A stretch of 64,000 nt of DNA from an uncultured Dysgonomonas sp. (GTDB lineage Bacteria; Bacteroidota; Bacteroidia; Bacteroidales; Dysgonomonadaceae). Location of the stretch: positions 248,001-312,000 of the forward strand of contig NZ_CAKUOF010000001.1 in NCBI RefSeq assembly GCF_934668725.1, read 5' to 3'. The notes below the pieces were generated by a model. It searched no databases. It was not told where the DNA came from and saw only the letters and a list, made by a program, of their open reading frames with translations. The position numbers and the translations under genes are program-made. Below, piece after piece: positions 54,258 to 63,329 of this stretch (the first letter of the stretch is position 1; each line of letters opens with the position of its first letter).

Positions 54258-55394
54258 ATGACTTACTTAGTAACAGGAGGAGCAGGCTTTATTGGAGCCA
54301 ACTTTGTAAAATATATGCTAAATAAATATTCAGACATACAAATTATAATACTGGATTGTCTGACTTATGCAGGAAATTTGGGAACTTTATCTGAAGAATT
54401 AAAAGATACACGAATTAAATTCGTAAAAGGTGATATCTGTAATAATACCGTAACTGATAAAATTTTCAGCGAAAACACAATCGATTATGTTGTAAACTTT
54501 GCAGCAGAAAGCCATGTGGATCGCAGCATAGAAAATCCACAGATTTTTCTACAAACAAATATATTAGGAACACAGAACTTGCTTGATACAGCAAAAAAAC
54601 ATTGGACAAACGGCAAGGATGAAAATAATTATCCAATATGGAAAGAAGGTGTAAAATATCTACAAGTATCAACTGATGAAGTATATGGATCTTTAGGTGA
54701 TGAAGGTTATTTTACAGAAACAACTCCGCTCGATCCCAATTCGCCATATAGCGCAGCTAAAACAGGAGGTGACCTGATAGTTAAAGCATATGGTGAAACT
54801 TACAAGATGCCAATTAATATCACCCGTTGTTCTAATAATTATGGTCCATATCATTTTCCAGAAAAACTTATACCTCTCATTATTCGTAATATTCTCGAAG
54901 GTAAAAATCTACCTGTATATGGTGATGGCAGTAATGTTCGTGATTGGTTGTATGTAGAAGACCATTGTAAAGCAATTGACATAGTTATTAATCAAGGGCG
55001 CATTGGCCAAGTATATAATATTGGTGGACACAATGAGAAAAAGAACATTGACATTGTTAAACTTGTTATATCAACGATATATGATATTATGGAAAAAGAG
55101 CCTAAATATCGCTCGGTTCTAAAAAAGAAAGAAGTCCTTTCCGATGGAAGTATTGATATATCTTGGATAAATAATGATCTGATAATATTCGTAAAAGATC
55201 GTCAAGGTCATGATCAAAGATATGCCATTGACCCGACAAAAATTTCCAATGAATTAGGATGGACTCCCGAAACAATGTTTGATAAGGGAATTGTAAAAAC
55301 AATTCGATGGTATCTTGATAATCAGCAATGGGTTGAAGAAGTTACCTCAGGCGATTATATAAAGTACTATGAACAAATGTATTCAAACAGATGA
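54258..55394 (+). CDS. rfbB: dTDP-glucose 4,6-dehydratase
   Basis: Second step of dTDP-rhamnose synthesis, on NAD+. 378 residues: TGGAGFIGANFVKYML (NAD motif), YLQVSTDEVYGSLGDEG with the catalytic Asp/Glu, and YSAAKTGGDLIV (YxxxK). RNYGPYHFPEKLIPLI and VRDWLYVEDHCKAI also fit. The protein is about 20-30 residues longer than the commonest form, owing to an insert near 290 (KKKEVLSDGSIDISWI). The other dTDP-rhamnose genes are not in the window. Confidence 0.95.
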   Translation: MTYLVTGGAGFIGANFVKYMLNKYSDIQIIILDCLTYAGNLGTLSEELKDTRIKFVKGDICNNTVTDKIFSENTIDYVVNFAAESHVDRSIENPQIFLQTNILGTQNLLDTAKKHWTNGKDENNYPIWKEGVKYLQVSTDEVYGSLGDEGYFTETTPLDPNSPYSAAKTGGDLIVKAYGETYKMPINITRCSNNYGPYHFPEKLIPLIIRNILEGKNLPVYGDGSNVRDWLYVEDHCKAIDIVINQGRIGQVYNIGGHNEKKNIDIVKLVISTIYDIMEKEPKYRSVLKKKEVLSDGSIDISWINNDLIIFVKDRQGHDQRYAIDPTKISNELGWTPETMFDKGIVKTIRWYLDNQQWVEEVTSGDYIKYYEQMYSNR

Positions 55395-55442
55395 TATAAA
55401 TATCAATTAATATAGTAATAATAATCACAGTATAAAACTGTT

Positions 55443-56189
55443 ATGGACAATCTAAAGTCTGCTATTGCCGATAAAATCCTGGATTTATCTACCTCAGGAG
55501 GAGATGAAATGAGGATAAAACTTGAAAAGATAAATCGTTTTCGTGATTTTGCTGATGCCTGTCGCTCTCTTATACAAAAGTATCCGGCGATAGAATCAGA
55601 ATTATTGAGAATGATCGAGAACAATGATTTTGACACTAAAATTGCATCATCACGAGTTGATACAATTATAAGATTGTCTGAAAATAATACCCCTAATAGT
55701 CAAACCCGGAGTAATATAAAACAGGATATTACAGAATTGGAAGATATACAGGAACACCTGTCTCCGTCTCCATCGGAGTCAGATGTTTCTGACAAAGCTG
55801 GAGAGAAAGGTGGTAATAATATAGTAACTATTCCGGTTCTAGAAGAAAGTGACCCCGAGCACTATTTACCCGAAGACATCGATTATGAAGAAGTTAAACC
55901 ACTTGCTATTTCCAGCGAAGAGAAAGAGTATGCTGTTTTCGAGGAAGTAACTCCCGTAAACAATACACTGAAAAATGAAGAAAGTCCGATAAAAGAGGTT
56001 ATCGAAAATAGTTCCAATAAGGAAAATATAAAAAGAGGGCTTCTGATATGTGGAGTAATTGCGGTCATTATAGCTCTTATATTTATTATAAAGTTTGTTA
56101 TTAATAATTGGGAGATCATACTTTGGATAATTGGAGGTCTTATAGTTCTCGGCATCGCAGGAATTGTTATAAAAAGAAACCGAAAATAA
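55443..56189 (+). CDS. Acidic membrane-anchored protein, function unknown
   Basis: 248 residues: a helical N-terminal region (about 1-75, with FADACRSLIQKYPAIESELL), a highly acidic linker (about 85-195), and two adjacent hydrophobic helices at the C-terminus (GLLICGVIAVIIALIFIIKF and IILWIIGGLIVLGIAG) ending KRNRK. No recognisable domain. It lies between rfbB and murB with gaps of about 50 bases, so it may be part of a transcript concerned with the envelope. Confidence 0.68.
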   Translation: MDNLKSAIADKILDLSTSGGDEMRIKLEKINRFRDFADACRSLIQKYPAIESELLRMIENNDFDTKIASSRVDTIIRLSENNTPNSQTRSNIKQDITELEDIQEHLSPSPSESDVSDKAGEKGGNNIVTIPVLEESDPEHYLPEDIDYEEVKPLAISSEEKEYAVFEEVTPVNNTLKNEESPIKEVIENSSNKENIKRGLLICGVIAVIIALIFIIKFVINNWEIILWIIGGLIVLGIAGIVIKRNRK

Positions 56190-56238
56190 TCTATTAACTA
56201 AACAATTAAGATATTAGTTTTTCATATTCACTAGAAAC

Positions 56239-57243
56239 ATGTATCAATACAATACACAGTTAAAACCATACAATTCATTTCGCACAGAAGCTCTTGCCAA
56301 GATCTTTTGTGAACCTACAGATATTAATCAACTTCGCCAATGCCTGAGTGATCATCCACAAGAACCCAAACTTATATTAGGAGGAGGATGCAATTTATTC
56401 TTCACTAAGAACTTCGATGGACTGGTTATAAAACCTATTATCAAAGGAATAAGAGAAATATCGGACGACTCTGATGATTCTGAGCATGTCTTCCTAGAAG
56501 TAATGGGTTCAGAAGGCTGGGATCAGTTAGTAGAGTATTGTGTAGATAAAGGCTATGCTGGATTAGAAAATCTATCTTACATTCCGGGAACCGTAGGTGC
56601 TTCTCCCGTCCAAAACATAGGAGCATATGGAGCTGAAGTCAAAGATTGCATACATGAAGTGATTGCTCTCAATATGGATACTCTAGAAGTTGTTTCATTT
56701 TCCAACGCTGAATGTGAATTTACTTATCGGGATAGTATTTTTAAAAAACAAGATAATTATATAATTATTTCCGTTGTATTTCTCTTAAATCGATCATATA
56801 CCTACACTCCTAAGTATGCAGACCTCAATAAAGAGTTGGAAGAAATAGCCGAGCCAACAATAAAAGAGGTAAGAGATGCAGTCATTCGTATCAGACAAAG
56901 AAAATTACCTAATGAAAAAGAATTGCCAAACTGTGGCAGTTTTTTTAAAAATCCATATATTACAAAAGAAATGGCTGAAGATATCCAAAGAGAGTACTCT
57001 GATCTACCGCTTTACCCATTACAAAATGGGCTAATCAAAACGTCTGCGGCATTTCTTATAGACAGGGCTGGATATAAAGGCAAGCAAATAGGACAGATAG
57101 GAACATATCCTAAACAAGCACTTATCATTGTAAATTATGGTTCGACAGACGGCAATGATATTGTTGTTTTTATGAAAGAAATACAACAAGCTGTTGCTGA
57201 AAAATTTAACATCAACTTAGAACCCGAAGTAAGGATATTATAA
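56239..57243 (+). CDS. murB: UDP-N-acetylenolpyruvoylglucosamine reductase
   Basis: FAD enzyme that reduces the MurA product to UDP-MurNAc with NADPH. 334 residues, E. coli (type I) size. LNSFRTEA-like start (KPYNSFRTEALAK), GGGCNLFFT, SYIPGTVGASPVQNIGAYG and the Ser of NCGSFFKNP (acid catalyst) are present, and Glu near the end (LEPEVRIL). It is followed by murA after 70 bases, so two consecutive steps of peptidoglycan precursor synthesis are adjacent. Confidence 0.95.
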   Translation: MYQYNTQLKPYNSFRTEALAKIFCEPTDINQLRQCLSDHPQEPKLILGGGCNLFFTKNFDGLVIKPIIKGIREISDDSDDSEHVFLEVMGSEGWDQLVEYCVDKGYAGLENLSYIPGTVGASPVQNIGAYGAEVKDCIHEVIALNMDTLEVVSFSNAECEFTYRDSIFKKQDNYIIISVVFLLNRSYTYTPKYADLNKELEEIAEPTIKEVRDAVIRIRQRKLPNEKELPNCGSFFKNPYITKEMAEDIQREYSDLPLYPLQNGLIKTSAAFLIDRAGYKGKQIGQIGTYPKQALIIVNYGSTDGNDIVVFMKEIQQAVAEKFNINLEPEVRIL

Positions 57244-57313
57244 GGTTTCAATCCTTTTTCTTATTTTAGCAAGAATATCATTAAAGACTTTTACTTAACA
57301 AAGAAAATATACC

Positions 57314-58618
57314 ATGGCATCATTTATTATAGAAGGCGGCTGCCGCCTAAACGGAGAAATCACACCACAAGGTGCAAAAAACGAAGCATTACAAATTATT
57401 TGTGCAGTCTTATTGACTCCCGAAGAAGTAGTTATAGAAAATATCCCTGATATATTAGATGTAAATAACCTTATATCCTTATTGGGAGATATGGGAGTTA
57501 CAACTAAACGCATTAACGAAAGCACATGGTCTTTTAAAGCTGACAATGTAGATTTAGGATATCTCGAAAGTCCTGAATTTTTAAAGAAGAGTGCTTCTTT
57601 AAGAGGTTCCGTTATGATTATAGGACCATTGGTAGCCCGTTTCGGAAAAGCCTTACTTCCTAAACCGGGAGGTGATAAAATTGGACGCCGCCGCTTAGAT
57701 ACGCATTTTGAAGGAATACAAAAACTTGGAGCTGAATTTAATTATGACAATGACAAACAAATATATTTTATCACTGCCGACAAATTAAAAGGGGCGTATA
57801 TGCTTTTAGATGAAGCCTCTGTTACAGGTACTGCAAATATAATAATGGCTGCAGTATTGGCTGAAGGAGAAACAACGATATACAACGCAGCATGCGAACC
57901 CTATTTACAGCAACTATGTAAAATGCTGAATCGTATGGGTGCAAAAATAACCGGAATTGCTTCTAATCTGATTAGAATAGAAGGAGTAGAGTTACTGGGA
58001 GGAACAACCCACAGAATTCTTCCAGATATGATAGAGATCGGTAGCTTTATCGGAATGGCTGCTATGACAGGTTCCGAAATTACTATCAAAGATGTTGCAT
58101 ATGACGAACTTGGTATTATACCAGATACATTTCGTCGTTTAGGAATAACATTAGAACGCAGAGGTGATGATATACATATTCCTCGCCACAAAGACTATAC
58201 AATTGATACTTTTATTGATGGCTCTATATTAACTATCGCTGATGCACCATGGCCGGGACTAACTCCCGACCTTATTAGTGTATTACTTGTTGTAGCTACA
58301 CAAGCACAAGGTAGTGTACTGATACATCAAAAAATGTTTGAAAGCCGTTTATTCTTTGTCGATAAATTAATAGACATGGGTGCTCAAATAATTTTATGCG
58401 ATCCTCACCGTGCAACAGTTATTGGTACAGGGAGACGTTCCATGCGTGCTACAACGATGACATCTCCTGATATTCGTGCTGGTATTGCCTTATTAATTGC
58501 TGCAATGTGTGCAGAGGGTAAAAGCACGATTCACAATATTGATCAGATAGACAGAGGATATCAGAATATTGATGTCCGCTTGAATCAATTAGGAGCAAAC
58601 ATTATGAGAATGGATTAA
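57314..58618 (+). CDS. murA: UDP-N-acetylglucosamine 1-carboxyvinyltransferase (Asp121 variant)
   Basis: Transfers enolpyruvate to UDP-GlcNAc, the first committed peptidoglycan step. 434 residues. KNEALQIICAVLLT near the start, SLRGSVMIIGPLVARFGKA and RRRLDTHFEGI are family motifs. The residue equal to E. coli Cys115, the fosfomycin target, is Asp121 (GAT at 57674-57676) in PGGDKIG. The same Cys-to-Asp change makes MurA fosfomycin-insensitive in mycobacteria and chlamydiae. Confidence 0.95.
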   Translation: MASFIIEGGCRLNGEITPQGAKNEALQIICAVLLTPEEVVIENIPDILDVNNLISLLGDMGVTTKRINESTWSFKADNVDLGYLESPEFLKKSASLRGSVMIIGPLVARFGKALLPKPGGDKIGRRRLDTHFEGIQKLGAEFNYDNDKQIYFITADKLKGAYMLLDEASVTGTANIIMAAVLAEGETTIYNAACEPYLQQLCKMLNRMGAKITGIASNLIRIEGVELLGGTTHRILPDMIEIGSFIGMAAMTGSEITIKDVAYDELGIIPDTFRRLGITLERRGDDIHIPRHKDYTIDTFIDGSILTIADAPWPGLTPDLISVLLVVATQAQGSVLIHQKMFESRLFFVDKLIDMGAQIILCDPHRATVIGTGRRSMRATTMTSPDIRAGIALLIAAMCAEGKSTIHNIDQIDRGYQNIDVRLNQLGANIMRMD

Positions 58619-58723
58619 AGTTAACAGACCTTTTTGATTGCATCTAAAGAGTATATACAAATGGTTATTAATAACCTGAACATAAAGAAGTAAGCATTTA
58701 ATTTTGCTAAAAAAAAATAGAAT

Positions 58724-59881
58724 ATGAATAATTTCACATTTGTCAATCCTGTAAAAATTATCTTCGGAAAAGATACTATAAAAGAACTTAGCAAAGAAGT
58801 ACCCGCTGGTAGCAAAGTTCTAGTCATTTATGGTGGGGGAAGCATCAAAAGCAATGGTGTATATGACCAAGTAGCAAAAGCTCTTTCATCTTTCGAATGG
58901 TTTGAATACTCGGGTATTGAGGCAAACCCTCATTACGAAACTTGTATGAGAGTTGTTTCCTATATTAACGAGAAAAAAATAGATTATCTTCTTGCCGTTG
59001 GAGGAGGTTCGGTTATTGATGCTACTAAATTTATTGCAGCAGCAGCATGCTTTGATGGAAATGACCCTTGGGATATATTAAGCAAAAGGGCTAAAATAAG
59101 TAAAGCTCTTCCCTTTGGTGTTGTGCTTACCCTTTCTGCAACAGGTTCTGAAATGAATGCCGGAGCTGTTATCACAAAAGTATCCACTCAAGATAAATTG
59201 GCATTCGGTTCGGCATATACTTATCCGAAATTCTCTATTTTAGACCCAGAAGTAACTTATTCATTACCACTAAGACAGGTGAGTAATGGTATTGCTGATG
59301 CCTTTGTTCACGTTATAGAACAATATCTCACCTACCCTGTACATGCAATGATACAAGATAAATTTGCAGAATCGATACTTACTACTTTAGTTACAGAAGG
59401 ACCAAAGGCTTTGGAAAAACCTAATGATTATAATGTTAGAGCAAATTTAATGTGGGCTTCAACTTGGGCATTAAATGGTTGGATTGGGCAAGGTGTTCCC
59501 GAAGATTGGGCTACTCATCAAATTGGTCATGAGATTACAGCATTGTATGGCCTCGATCATGCTCAGACACTAGCAATAGTATTACCCGGAGTAATGGCTA
59601 TACTTAAAGAACAGAAAGCGGAAAAAATTCTGCAGCTAGGTCAACAGGTTTTTGGAATATATAATAATTTATCTAGGGAAGAACGCTTGGATAATACAAT
59701 AAAAGCTGTAGAAAACTTTTTCGAAGAGATACAAATAAAAACACACCTTTCAGATTACGGATTAAATAAAGAATCAATTGATAAGGTATGCTCTAAATTA
59801 CAAGGTCGCGGATGGACACTCGGAGAAAAATCGAATATTACACCCGAAGTTGTAAGAGAAATATTGATCTCAAGATTATAA
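58724..59881 (+). CDS. Iron-containing alcohol dehydrogenase (butanol dehydrogenase/YqhD type)
   Basis: 385 residues of the metal-dependent ADH family, which reduces aldehydes with NAD(P)H. GGGSVIDATKFIAA binds the cofactor; metal ligands are Asp and His in GIADAFVHVIEQY and His residues in HQIGHEITALYGLDHAQTLA. Closest in character to YqhD/BDH enzymes. It is followed 38 bases later by the nucleotidyltransferase-GHMP kinase fusion, so the two are probably co-transcribed; a joint sugar-derivative role is conceivable. Confidence 0.93.
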   Translation: MNNFTFVNPVKIIFGKDTIKELSKEVPAGSKVLVIYGGGSIKSNGVYDQVAKALSSFEWFEYSGIEANPHYETCMRVVSYINEKKIDYLLAVGGGSVIDATKFIAAAACFDGNDPWDILSKRAKISKALPFGVVLTLSATGSEMNAGAVITKVSTQDKLAFGSAYTYPKFSILDPEVTYSLPLRQVSNGIADAFVHVIEQYLTYPVHAMIQDKFAESILTTLVTEGPKALEKPNDYNVRANLMWASTWALNGWIGQGVPEDWATHQIGHEITALYGLDHAQTLAIVLPGVMAILKEQKAEKILQLGQQVFGIYNNLSREERLDNTIKAVENFFEEIQIKTHLSDYGLNKESIDKVCSKLQGRGWTLGEKSNITPEVVREILISRL

Positions 59882-59919
59882 TCAACACGCGAAACTGAAT
59901 TATACACTAAACTGAAAAT

Positions 59920-61053
59920 ATGAAAAAAGTATTTGTTAGTGGATGTTATGATATGCTTCATAGTGGACACGTAGCATTTTTCGAAGAAGCTGCAACATTG
60001 GGTGATTTGTATGTAGGAATAGGATCGGACAAAACAATCAACGAACTTAAAGCCAGAAAAACTATAAATAACGATCAAGAGAGGCTATATATGGTAAAGG
60101 CACTTAAGGCTGTTAAAGATGCGTGGATTAATCAAGGAAGTGGTATTATAGATTTCCTTGAAGAGATAAAGCAACTTAAACCTGATATATTCTTTGTCAA
60201 CACAGACGGTCACAGTTCGGTGAAAGAAGAACTATGCAAAGAATTGGGTATAGAGTATGTAGTAAGTAAAAGAGTGCCCCATGGAAACCTTCCCAGCAGA
60301 TCAACCACTGCATTGAGAGAAGAATGTAATATACCTTATCGAATAGACCTGGCAGGAGGTTGGCTAGATCAGCCCAATGTTAGTAAATTATGGGCAGGAT
60401 CTGTACTCACTATATGTATAGAGCCCGATTATGAGTTCAACGATAGAAGTGGTATGTCAACTAGTTCACGTAAGAAAGCTATTGAATTATGGCAAGTGGA
60501 TATTCCATCCGGAGACAAAGAAAAATTGGCTAAAACTCTTTTCTGTTTTGAAAATCCTCCCGGAACAAAATATGTGAGTGGCTCTCAAGATGCATTAGGG
60601 ATAGTTATGCCCGGTTTAAATAAGTTTCATTATACAGGTAGTTTCTGGCCATCTGAAATAGAAACGAGATTAGATAATGATCTTTTGGATTGGATAGAGC
60701 AACGTTTATGGCTAGTGCCTTTATATCCCCGACATGACAACTATGATGTATTAGGCCATACCAATATCACTCCTGAGAATGTAAAAAAACTTAGCGAAGC
60801 TGCTCTTGATTGCTGGAAATCTATAAATAATCAAGACACAAAAAACTTTGGTCAAGCTTTGACTCGCAGTTTTGAGGCACAAATAACAATGTATCCCCAC
60901 ATGATATCAAATGATATATTAGAAATACTCGAAAAGTATAAAGACTCAGTTGATGGATGGAAAATTAGTGGTGCAGGCGGAGGCGGTTATCTTATCTTTG
61001 TTAGTGAACAGCCAGTTAATAATGCTATACAAATAAGAATCAGGAGAGGTTAG
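59920..61053 (+). CDS. Bifunctional nucleotidyltransferase-GHMP kinase fusion, substrate unknown
   Basis: 377 residues. N-terminal cytidylyltransferase-like domain (1-135): VFVSGCYDMLHSGH with HSGH at 14-17, GSDKTINELK (35-44) and SRSTTALRE (127-135). C-terminal GHMP-kinase domain (141-360): RIDLAGGWLDQP (141-152, the usual RIDLAGGWxDxP), GMSTSS (178-183) in the nucleotide loop, GSQDALGI (221-228) and SGAGGGGY (350-357). The kinase part is shorter than standalone enzymes. A nucleotide-activated sugar or polyol is the likely product, but neither substrate can be named. Preceded by an Fe-ADH. Confidence 0.85.
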   Translation: MKKVFVSGCYDMLHSGHVAFFEEAATLGDLYVGIGSDKTINELKARKTINNDQERLYMVKALKAVKDAWINQGSGIIDFLEEIKQLKPDIFFVNTDGHSSVKEELCKELGIEYVVSKRVPHGNLPSRSTTALREECNIPYRIDLAGGWLDQPNVSKLWAGSVLTICIEPDYEFNDRSGMSTSSRKKAIELWQVDIPSGDKEKLAKTLFCFENPPGTKYVSGSQDALGIVMPGLNKFHYTGSFWPSEIETRLDNDLLDWIEQRLWLVPLYPRHDNYDVLGHTNITPENVKKLSEAALDCWKSINNQDTKNFGQALTRSFEAQITMYPHMISNDILEILEKYKDSVDGWKISGAGGGGYLIFVSEQPVNNAIQIRIRRG

Positions 61054-61070
61054 AAAACATAGGTTTGTAA

Positions 61071-61120
61071 ATAAAACTGAAAGGAGCAAACTCTAAAAAG
61101 TTTGCTCCTTTCAGTTTTAT
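61071..61120. terminator. Bidirectional terminator between convergent genes
   Basis: ATAAAACTGAAAGGAGCAAA (61071-61090, continuing CT) pairs without mismatch over 22 bp with 61099-61120 around loop CTAAAA. T-runs exist on both strands. Its outer end overlaps the stop codon of the TPR gene. Confidence 0.92.
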
Positions 61121-61938
61121 TTACATAACAATAAGTATTGCTCAATTATTTGTTTATTAGCTCCTAGCTCTAAAGCTTTTTCGAAATTACGCTTTGCACT
61201 AAACTTATCAAATTGATGAATATCAAACTGGCCTTTTAGTATATACAATAATGGATCGTTATATCCAAGTTGTTGAGCTTTATCTAGATCGCTTTTAGCT
61301 CTCCCTTTTTTATCAAGCTGCAGATAACATTCAGCTCTGTTTACATAAAATTCAGGTTGATTTTTATACTTGAATATTAAGTCTGTATATTTATCTTCTG
61401 CCTCTATCCATTCCCCTCTACTTTTGAGTGAAAAAGCCAGACTACTTAGTGCCAATACATTCTCAGGGTTTATTTCTAACATTTGTTCAAAATCTCTTTC
61501 GGCTGCTAATAAATTCTTTTCACTCATGAAAATCAATCCTCTCCGATAAAGCGCTTCAACATTGTTTTCATCCATAGATAATATAATATTATAATCTTTC
61601 ATTGCAGCATTCAAACTATCCAGTTCACAATATAAAGCAGCTCTATTCTGAAGAACAAAAACATTATTCGGATATTTACTTAAAGCTGAATTATATGAAA
61701 TCAATGCTTCTTCGGGCTTTCCCAGATGTCGTTGAATCGTACCGAGATTGGCCAATAATAAAATATTCCCCTCATTAGCAGGTTCCTTACGCATAGCTTC
61801 CTTTAGTGCTAGTTCTGCAGCAGCATACTCTTTTGCATCCAAATAGTCGAGCGATTTTGAAACCAATTGTTCATAGGTTTGTGCTGAAGAAAAAAAGCTT
61901 ACTAAAAAAAAGCTTACAATAAAGAAATATCTATTCAT
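61117..61938 (-). CDS. TPR-repeat exported protein
   Basis: 273 residues with a signal peptide (1-19) and about six tetratricopeptide repeats covering the rest: for example NVFVLQNRAALYCELDSLN, NNVEALYRRGLIFMSEKN, ENVLALSSLAFSLKSRGEW and NDPLLYILKGQFDIHQFDKF. TPRs mediate protein-protein contacts; the partner is unknown. It stands alone between a shared terminator and a divergent region facing galM. Confidence 0.88.
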   Translation of the reverse strand: MNRYFFIVSFFLVSFFSSAQTYEQLVSKSLDYLDAKEYAAAELALKEAMRKEPANEGNILLLANLGTIQRHLGKPEEALISYNSALSKYPNNVFVLQNRAALYCELDSLNAAMKDYNIILSMDENNVEALYRRGLIFMSEKNLLAAERDFEQMLEINPENVLALSSLAFSLKSRGEWIEAEDKYTDLIFKYKNQPEFYVNRAECYLQLDKKGRAKSDLDKAQQLGYNDPLLYILKGQFDIHQFDKFSAKRNFEKALELGANKQIIEQYLLLCK

Positions 61939-61978
61939 TTTAAAATATTATTTGTACATTTACTAAAGACATTTAATA

Positions 61979-61986
61979 CAAATGTA
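61979..61986 (-). promoter_or_regulatory. Putative -7 element of the TPR gene
   Basis: The minus strand reads TACATTTG, 40 bases before the TPR start codon at 61938. No -33 box at standard spacing. Confidence 0.42.
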
Positions 61987-62210
61987 TACTTAATATATCA
62001 AATCCACTTTTTACTATATCCATAAAGATTTAGAATTTGTGTTTATAGATGTTATTTTAAAAGAGTAAAGTTTGATTTTTGCAACAGTTTAGCCCTTTAA
62101 AATATATGTTTTAGAACACCTATTTTTTTTAGGTATAGAAAGATAGTCATAATAATTTTACATACTAAAGAAAGTTTTTTATTCTGTATCTAATTTTAAA
62201 ACTAATAAGC
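61987..62210 (+). promoter_or_regulatory. Region upstream of galM
   Basis: AT-rich; TAATTTTA at 62153-62160 is one base off a -7 element and is the best candidate for galM. A small hairpin ACCTA..TAGGT lies near 62118-62135. No regulator site is recognised. Confidence 0.35.
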
Positions 62211-63296
62211 ATGAATAATCATATAGAAACAACTAAGTCGGGTTTGTCACGTGCTAATTTCGAAAAAGTTGTTGAAGGAAAACACACCTCACTTTTTATT
62301 CTTCAAAATAAACAAGGATCAGAACTTACAATATCTAATTACGGGGCAAGAATCGTTTCATTAATGGTACCTGATAAAACAGGTGCTTTCATTGATGTAG
62401 TGACAGGTCATAACACTATAGATGAATTTATAAATTCGGAAGAGCCATATTTCGGAGCAATTTGTGGACGCACAGGCAATCGTATTGCAAAAGGAAAATT
62501 TACTCTAGAAGGGAAAGAATATACATTAGCTATCAATAATGGCCCCAATAATTTACACGGTGGTCTGAAAGGCTTTAACTCTGTAGTTTGGGATGCTAAA
62601 CAAATAGACTCACAAACATTGATACTATCATATTTATCTAAAGATGGAGAGGAAGGATTTCCCGGAAATTTATTGGTTACAGTAACATATACTTTAACAG
62701 ACAAAAATTCTGTTATAATTAATTATGAAGCTACAACCGATAAAACTACCATCCTTAACTTAACCAACCATGCCTACTTTAATCTATCAGGGGCAGGTGA
62801 CCCTACTATTGGAGATCATATTTTAAAAATTGATTCAAATTATTATCTACCTACCGATGATACGGCTATACCATACGGTAAACCAGAAAAAACGGAAGGT
62901 ACTCCAATGGATTTCAGTACTCCTCACGAAATTGGCCTAAATATTAATGAAAAAACAGATCAGCTTGTTTGGGCAAGAGGATACGATCACACCTATATTC
63001 TAAATAAAAAAGACGAAACTGAATATGTGCAAGCTTTGGAATGCTATTCTCCCAAAACAGGCATCGAAATGACTGTCTATACGGATCAGCCCGGAGTGCA
63101 AGTATATACAGGTAACTGGATGACCGGTAATTTTATAGGTAAAAACGGACAGCGTTATCCAGATCAAAGTGCTGTATGTTTTGAAACTCAGCACTATCCT
63201 GACAGTATTAATCATCCGGAATACCCTTCGATAATACTTAAACCCGAAGATAAATTCGAAAGTAAAACAGAATTTAAATTTACAATCAGACATTAA
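62211..63296 (+). CDS. galM: Aldose 1-epimerase (galactose mutarotase)
   Basis: Interconverts alpha and beta anomers of galactose and glucose. 361 residues. Active-site regions: TISNYGARIVSLMVPD at the start, GAICGRTGNRIAKGKF with substrate-binding Arg, NNGPNNLHGGLKGF, the catalytic His in NLTNHAYFNLSG, and the catalytic Glu in FETQHYPDS. No signal peptide, so cytoplasmic. It is followed 33 bases later by a gluP-like transporter gene, as in the galM-gluP-galK cluster of Bacteroides. Confidence 0.95.
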   Translation: MNNHIETTKSGLSRANFEKVVEGKHTSLFILQNKQGSELTISNYGARIVSLMVPDKTGAFIDVVTGHNTIDEFINSEEPYFGAICGRTGNRIAKGKFTLEGKEYTLAINNGPNNLHGGLKGFNSVVWDAKQIDSQTLILSYLSKDGEEGFPGNLLVTVTYTLTDKNSVIINYEATTDKTTILNLTNHAYFNLSGAGDPTIGDHILKIDSNYYLPTDDTAIPYGKPEKTEGTPMDFSTPHEIGLNINEKTDQLVWARGYDHTYILNKKDETEYVQALECYSPKTGIEMTVYTDQPGVQVYTGNWMTGNFIGKNGQRYPDQSAVCFETQHYPDSINHPEYPSIILKPEDKFESKTEFKFTIRH

Positions 63297-63329
63297 TAAC
63301 TAGATAAACTATAATAAATAACAAAAACT

